The notes under the pieces were generated by a model. The model searched no databases. It was not told the DNA's origin and saw only the letters and a list, made by a program, of their open reading frames with translations. Both the position numbers and the translations under genes were made by a program. This document shows, piece by piece, positions 7,531-9,622 of a stretch of DNA of 9,622 bases. This stretch comes from Gemmatimonadota bacterium (lineage in GTDB: Bacteria; Gemmatimonadota; Gemmatimonadetes; Gemmatimonadales; GWC2-71-9), in contig JAPULP010000368.1 in assembly GCA_027294815.1 (NCBI GenBank), positions 1-9,622 on the forward strand, in the 5' to 3' direction. The number at the start of each line of letters is the position of its first letter. Position 1 is the stretch's first letter.

Positions 7531-8081
7531 TTCTCCGACCCTCGGACCAACACGACGGCGTCACTCCCATCGCGTTCCTCCAGGAGGACGTCCACCCGCT
7601 CACCGGGTTTCGTATCCACGGCACTTCCGACAATGTCGGCTTGGATGGGCAGTTCCCTACCACCCCGATCGATGAGCACGCACAACCCGATCCGTGATGG
7701 CCGCCCGAAATCGGTGAGCACGGCAAGTGCCGCCCGCACCGTCCGTCCGGTGTACAACACGTCGTCCACGATCATGACGCAGCGATCGGTCAACTCCATC
7801 GAGATGTCGGTTTTTCCGACTACAGGCGCCGGGCCGATGGTCTGCAGGTCGTCGCGATACAGGGTGATGTCCAACTCGCCCCGTGGAATAGCGGCTCCGT
7901 CCCCGCCGCCGATGTGGGTGGCTAACCGTCGGGCCAGATCGACTCCACGTCGCTGAATACCGACCAATACCAGGCGGTCGGTACCGCCAGCGAAATCGAC
8001 GACTTCTGTGGCCATACGCTGTATCGCCCGTGTGATGTCACGGGCATCGAGGAGGGTGTTGCGCTCTTCTGCAACGCTCAT
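7527..8081 (-). CDS. pyrR: PyrR: bifunctional pyr operon regulator / uracil phosphoribosyltransferase
   Basis: PyrR binds pyr mRNA when UMP is high and lowers expression of the pyrimidine genes; many homologues also convert uracil and PRPP to UMP. The 184-aa protein (usual length about 180) shows VLVGIQRRGVDLARRL (38-53), LDITLYRDDL (70-79) and the PRPP loop VMIVDDVLYTGRTVRAAL (102-119), followed by IGLCVLIDRGGRELPIQADIVG (two adjacent blocks, about 131-152). All are diagnostic. The ATG at 8079-8081 has no purine-rich ribosome-binding site; instead a pyrimidine tract precedes it. It is the first gene of the pyrR-pyrB-pyrC-aldolase-zinc ribbon series. No Bacillus-type terminator/antiterminator with a U-run is evident in the leader, so control could be translational, as reported for mycobacterial PyrR; this is inference. 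Confidence 0.95.
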   Translation of the reverse strand: MSVAEERNTLLDARDITRAIQRMATEVVDFAGGTDRLVLVGIQRRGVDLARRLATHIGGGDGAAIPRGELDITLYRDDLQTIGPAPVVGKTDISMELTDRCVMIVDDVLYTGRTVRAALAVLTDFGRPSRIGLCVLIDRGGRELPIQADIVGSAVDTKPGERVDVLLEERDGSDAVVLVRGSEK

Positions 8082-8192
8082 AGTCGCCGCGGAAGTTAGG
8101 GAGGGAGGGCCAGGAGGTCAACGACGGCGTCAAATCGACGCTTTCCCCCACCGCGAACCGTTTCTCGGGCCGGCTACGGCCAGCTCAGTATA
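8082..8192 (-). promoter_or_regulatory. Putative pyr promoter -10 and leader
   Basis: On the minus strand TATACT (8187-8192) is a good -10 element, but no convincing -35 lies 16-19 nt further upstream. The resulting leader of about 100 nt holds a small hairpin with stem GCTGGC/GCCGGC (8169-8184), so close to the expected start site that it may be only partly transcribed, and a second one with stem GCGTC/GACGC (8127-8141). ACCTCCT (8112-8118) follows, and then a pyrimidine-rich tract (about 8092-8110) just before the pyrR ATG. No Shine-Dalgarno sequence and no T-run are visible. I see no clear match to the PyrR-binding loop of Bacillus. Confidence 0.35.
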
Positions 8193-8223
8193 TAAGGAAA
8201 GACGTTCTTGGGTTCGAATCGCA

Positions 8224-8262
8224 GGGTGGTGATTTCCGGGAGGGACCCTGGAAACCCCACCC
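8224..8262. repeat. Imperfect inverted repeat (long hairpin) in the pyrR/tRNA-Ser intergenic region
   Basis: GGGTGG (8224-8229) pairs with CCACCC (8257-8262). Inside it, TTTCCGGG (8233-8240) pairs with CCC and GGAAA (8246-8248, 8250-8254) with one bulged T. This gives an interrupted stem of about 14 bp with a five-nucleotide loop. Its right half overlaps the -35 of the tRNA-Ser promoter. It has no T-tract on either strand, so it does not look like a terminator; it could be an operator or a relic. Confidence 0.5.
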
Positions 8263-8277
8263 ACATCCCTCTATAAT
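8249..8277 (+). promoter_or_regulatory. Putative promoter of tRNA-Ser
   Basis: TGGAAA (8249-8254, four of six -35 bases) is followed after 17 nt by a perfect TATAAT (8272-8277). Transcription would begin about 8284-8285, only one or two bases before the mature tRNA 5' end at 8286, so the primary transcript would have almost no 5' leader for RNase P to remove. Confidence 0.65.
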
Positions 8278-8285
8278 CCGTCGCT

Positions 8286-8372
8286 GGAGAGGTGTCCGAG
8301 TGGTTGAAGGAGCCGGTCTCGAAAACCGGTGGGCTCTTACGGGTCTCGAGGGTTCGAATCCCTCCCTCTCCG
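8286..8372 (+). tRNA. tRNA-Ser (anticodon CGA)
   Basis: The acceptor stem GGAGAGG (8286-8292) pairs perfectly with CCTCTCC (8365-8371), and the discriminator is G8372, as usual for serine tRNAs. The anticodon stem CCGGT/ACCGG (8313-8317/8325-8329) encloses the loop CTCGAAA, anticodon CGA at 8320-8322, reading UCG. The long variable region (about 8330-8347) is the class II feature of tRNA-Ser. The T-arm is GAGGG-TTCGAAT-CCCTC (8348-8364). CCA is not encoded. It has its own promoter and a downstream terminator. Confidence 0.97.
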
Positions 8373-8402
8373 TTGTCCTTCAACAACTTAGAGTGACACA
8401 GG

Positions 8403-8427
8403 AACCCTCCCAAGCGGAGGGTTTTCT
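8403..8427 (+). terminator. Intrinsic terminator after tRNA-Ser
   Basis: AACCCTCC (8403-8410) pairs perfectly with GGAGGGTT (8416-8423) around the five-base loop CAAGC, and is followed by a short T-rich stretch (TTTTCT). It lies 30 nt after the tRNA and would end the plus-strand tRNA transcript. Confidence 0.75.
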
Positions 8428-8431
8428 CGTC

Positions 8432-8451
8432 TTGGGCACATTTTTGGGCAC
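8432..8451 (+). repeat. Direct repeat TTGGGCAC x2
   Basis: Two identical octamers TTGGGCAC lie at 8432-8439 and 8444-8451, separated by four bases (12-nt period), immediately after the tRNA-Ser terminator. Short direct repeats at a tRNA 3' flank can be recombinase-binding sites; here this is only a suggestion. Confidence 0.45.
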
Positions 8452-8513
8452 GAAAGAGGTAAAACCTACGAGCCCACGTCACTCGTGTTGACGGCGAAGT
8501 CGGACAACTTTGC

Positions 8514-8555
8514 GGGGGTTGGCGCTTTCTTAATGGGGATTGGCGCTTTCTTAAT
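8514..8555 (+). repeat. 21-bp tandem duplication
   Basis: Two adjacent 21-base copies (8514-8534 and 8535-8555) differ at one position only (GGGGG versus GGGGA at the start); each ends in TTGGCGCTTTCTTAAT. They lie in the non-coding accessory stretch. The near-identity points to a recent duplication or a two-site binding element. Confidence 0.85.
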
Positions 8556-8722
8556 AATGAATAGAGGAAGAACCGTTGCTCGAAGCGATGTGTAACCCGC
8601 TCGACGTGGAACCGGGCGGCCTGATCGAACGGACGGGCCGACGGAAGCGGAGGTGACGTGCTGGGAAGGAATCCACAACCGTCACGCCGATCCGCCCCCG
8701 CACTACGGGTATACACGGACAA

Positions 8723-9106
8723 ATGACCGAACCGACATCGCTTGCGGCACGGGCGCAGAAGCGTTACGGCCCACCTGAGAACATCGAGCTTCGGTACGGC
8801 GGCCCCTTCGGAACTGGCGAGCATCGATTCAGCGGATGGTGCGTCGGGTTCGAGTGGGTCACGAAATACCTGGCGCAAGAACTGTCGGACGATGAGGCAG
8901 CGTGTGTAGCGTTCTTCGTGACGGTGGAGAACGAGGTTATTGTGGTCTACGACCTCGGCCCTCGGAACGAGTTCCCCGACAACCGAGATAGTCCGAGTCC
9001 AGACTCGGTAGTTCAGCAGTTTCTAACCGGATGCTACCGAGGAAAGGTCAGCTGGCTCGCACTCCACCGTCACAAAAACTGTCACAACAACCATGATCGT
9101 CTATAA
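8723..9106 (+). CDS. Hypothetical protein, no recognised family
   Basis: A 127-residue frame from ATG 8723 to TAA 9104-9106; an in-frame stop lies upstream at 8654. I do not recognise it. The central part, EWVTKYLAQELSDDEAACVAFFVTVENEVIVVYDLG (about residues 44-79), shows alternating helix- and strand-like segments. Strand-like VAFFVTVENEVIVVYDLG suggests a small alpha/beta cytoplasmic protein. The C-terminus is His/Asn-rich (HRHKNCHNNHDRL). No signal peptide, membrane segment or metal motif is clear. There is no good ribosome-binding site. Third codon positions are mostly G or C, as in coding DNA of this genome, though less strongly than in the core genes. It stands alone between tRNA-Ser and a tRNA-Arg fragment, and its last codons run into the first copy of the downstream repeat. 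It is probably element cargo, or a non-expressed ORF. Confidence 0.5.
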   Translation: MTEPTSLAARAQKRYGPPENIELRYGGPFGTGEHRFSGWCVGFEWVTKYLAQELSDDEAACVAFFVTVENEVIVVYDLGPRNEFPDNRDSPSPDSVVQQFLTGCYRGKVSWLALHRHKNCHNNHDRL

Positions 9107-9172
9107 GCGCCTGTGATCGTCAAACCAGAGAAATCGGGCGATTTGAGCGCTCATGATCGCGTATGAGCGCCC
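9092..9172 (+). repeat. Cluster of ATGATCG / AGCGC direct repeats
   Basis: Two 21-base copies (9092-9112 and 9152-9172) match at 17 positions and are exactly 60 bp apart. Each has ATGATCG, four bases, then TRAGCGC. Extra half-units occur between them: GTGATCG at 9113-9119 and TGAGCGC at 9144-9150. AGCGC is followed by RTGATCG after the same two-base spacing at 9106-9119 and 9146-9159. The cluster ends 8 bp before the tRNA-Arg fragment, a position typical of integrase arm-type sites. Confidence 0.7.
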
Positions 9173-9180
9173 GCTACAGT

Positions 9181-9223
9181 CCTCCGGAGCCAAAGGTCGT
9201 GGGTTCGAATCCCGCCTGGCGTA
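9181..9223 (+). pseudogene. 3' half of a tRNA-Arg (CCG) gene; att-like remnant
   Basis: From 9181 the sequence reads as a tRNA from about position 31 to 73: anticodon loop CTCCGGA (9182-9188, anticodon CCG), 3' anticodon strand GCCAA (9189-9193), variable loop AGGTC, T-arm GTGGG-TTCGAAT-CCCGC (9199-9215), acceptor 3' strand CTGGCGT (9216-9222) and discriminator A9223. Upstream, CAGTC (9177-9181) cannot pair with GCCAA and no D-arm or 5' acceptor strand follows, so the 5' half is absent. A break at the anticodon arm with the 3' end preserved is what tyrosine-recombinase integration into a tRNA gene leaves at the far end of an element. Confidence 0.75.
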
Positions 9224-9386
9224 TTTCGTAAGTACATGTATTACAATTAGTTAACTTCAAATTCCCCTCACCTCTTGACCCGAACATGGCCTGTCGAGAG
9301 ACGGCTCGATCATGGTGTGCGAGGGCCCCCTCGTCACCACCCCGGTGGGTGCGGGATGCGGCTTCTCACTTCTCACTTCTCACTTT
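9224..9386. other. Intergenic stretch between the tRNA-Arg fragment and the outer-membrane-like gene
   Basis: No gene is seen. It begins AT-rich (about 9224-9262), unlike the surroundings. It then holds a short perfect inverted repeat CGAGGG/CCCTCG (in the region 9319-9333) and three tandem copies of TTCTCAC (9363-9383) just before the stop codon of the minus-strand gene. No T-run after a hairpin was found, so a terminator cannot be claimed. Confidence 0.5.
9363..9383. repeat. TTCTCAC x3 heptanucleotide tandem repeat
   Basis: Three perfect copies of TTCTCAC lie end to end, 3 nt downstream of the stop of the minus-strand gene at the right edge. Such a short tract is prone to slippage; no function is apparent. 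Confidence 0.85.
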
Positions 9387-9622
9387 CTAGAAACTGTATT
9401 CCAATCCGGCGGTCCACAGCACGTCGGGACGCAGTCCACCACTGTTCAACGGCCAGATGGAGTTGGTCACGATCGTCAGGCCGGACGTCGTCGTGAACTT
9501 GAAGCCAAGGGAGGCGTTGATGATGTCGTCGCGCATGTCCGGCACCGACGTGGGTTCGATGAGGCGTCGGAACGGCTCATCGATAGTCAACGGGTCCGGG
9601 ATGGTAACTTTGCTGTCTCCCA
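9387..9622 (-). CDS. Outer-membrane beta-barrel-like protein (partial, N-terminus beyond right edge)
   Basis: The frame is open from the right window edge to the TAG at 9387-9389, giving the last 78 residues of a longer protein. The end, DIINASLGFKFTTTSGLTIV then RPDVLWTAGLEYSF, shows alternating amphipathic strands separated by short turns (TNSIWPLNSGGL) and terminates in Phe preceded by Tyr-Ser, the pattern of the last strands of outer-membrane barrels recognised by BamA. I infer an outer-membrane protein, perhaps a putative transporter or porin-like barrel; the signal peptide would lie outside the window. An in-frame TTG at 9588-9590 is internal and not a credible start. The role is unknown. 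Confidence 0.65.
   Translation of the reverse strand, partial: GDSKVTIPDPLTIDEPFRRLIEPTSVPDMRDDIINASLGFKFTTTSGLTIVTNSIWPLNSGGLRPDVLWTAGLEYSF

Larger units (their letters stand above)
8428..8722. other. Non-coding stretch between the tRNA-Ser terminator and the orphan ORF
   Basis: No convincing gene is seen on either strand. Apart from the TTGGGCAC pair and the 21-bp tandem duplication the sequence is unremarkable. The open minus-strand frame crossing it runs antisense through the tRNA gene and is rejected as coding. It most likely represents decayed accessory DNA. Confidence 0.5.

Noticed and set aside
8112..8118. AGGAGGT on the plus strand as a ribosome-binding site
   Set aside because: No start codon follows at a suitable distance and no plausible plus-strand gene begins there.
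8205..8224. GGTTCGAATC T-loop-like sequence upstream of tRNA-Ser, considered as another tRNA fragment
   Set aside because: The flanking bases do not form a T-stem (only one pair next to the loop fits) and no acceptor strand follows, so it is probably a chance match.
8174..8878. Long minus-strand open frame upstream of pyrR
   Set aside because: It runs antisense through the tRNA-Ser gene, its terminator and the tandem repeats, and overlaps the orphan ORF. Translations containing GEGGIRTLE-like segments are a known artefact of reading tRNA genes backwards.
9092..9172. CRISPR array
   Set aside because: The repeats are too few, too degenerate and unevenly spaced, with half-units in the spacers and no cas genes nearby.

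Overview
The window comes from a GC-rich bacterium. It holds two compact blocks of core genes, both reading on the minus strand, a lone plus-strand ribosomal protein gene between them, and a short accessory region at the right end. Two features suggest a Gram-negative-type envelope: a right-edge reading frame ending in a strand with C-terminal Phe, typical of outer-membrane barrels, and the overall gene set. The neighbourhood (pyrR-pyrB-pyrC, a class II aldolase and a coiled-coil zinc-ribbon protein, next to rpsT and a site-2 protease-scpA-scpB-pseudouridine synthase block) is what I would expect from Gemmatimonadota or a related phylum. That placement is inference only; no 16S rRNA gene is present.

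Left block (1-3305, minus strand). In transcription order it encodes a membrane zinc protease (M50), ScpA, ScpB, an RsuA/RluB-type pseudouridine synthase and an NAD(P)-binding Rossmann/epimerase-like protein cut by the left edge. Junctions are a 1-nt gap, a 26-nt overlap, a 4-nt GTGA overlap and a 19-nt gap, so this looks like one operon. ScpA and ScpB are the kleisin and winged-helix partners of SMC in chromosome segregation. rpsT (ribosomal protein S20) is transcribed divergently from this block, from a plausible sigma70-type promoter. It converges with the next block, and the two stop codons share a single CTAG.

Middle block (3659-8081, minus strand). pyrR-pyrB-pyrC gives the regulator plus the second and third steps of de novo pyrimidine synthesis. 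The genes are coupled by GTGA and ATGA overlaps. A class II aldolase-family enzyme with a complete FucA-like zinc site follows 3 nt downstream, and then, with no gap, a coiled-coil protein with a C-terminal four-cysteine zinc ribbon. The aldolase ends in a Pro-Ala repeat encoded by a hexanucleotide tract with very high G-quadruplex potential.

Right region (8082-9622). A divergent intergenic region carries a likely pyr promoter, leader hairpins and a near-consensus promoter for tRNA-Ser(CGA), which is followed by an intrinsic terminator. Beyond it is about 1 kb that looks like decayed integrative-element DNA: short direct repeats, a 21-bp tandem duplication, one orphan ORF, a cluster of ATGATCG/AGCGC repeats, and the 3' half of a tRNA-Arg(CCG) gene broken at the anticodon arm, the classic scar of tyrosine-recombinase integration. 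No integrase or complete element is visible. The window ends inside the C-terminal part of an outer-membrane-like protein gene on the minus strand. I did not find a complete new system here; the att-like scar with its repeat cluster is the most unusual part.
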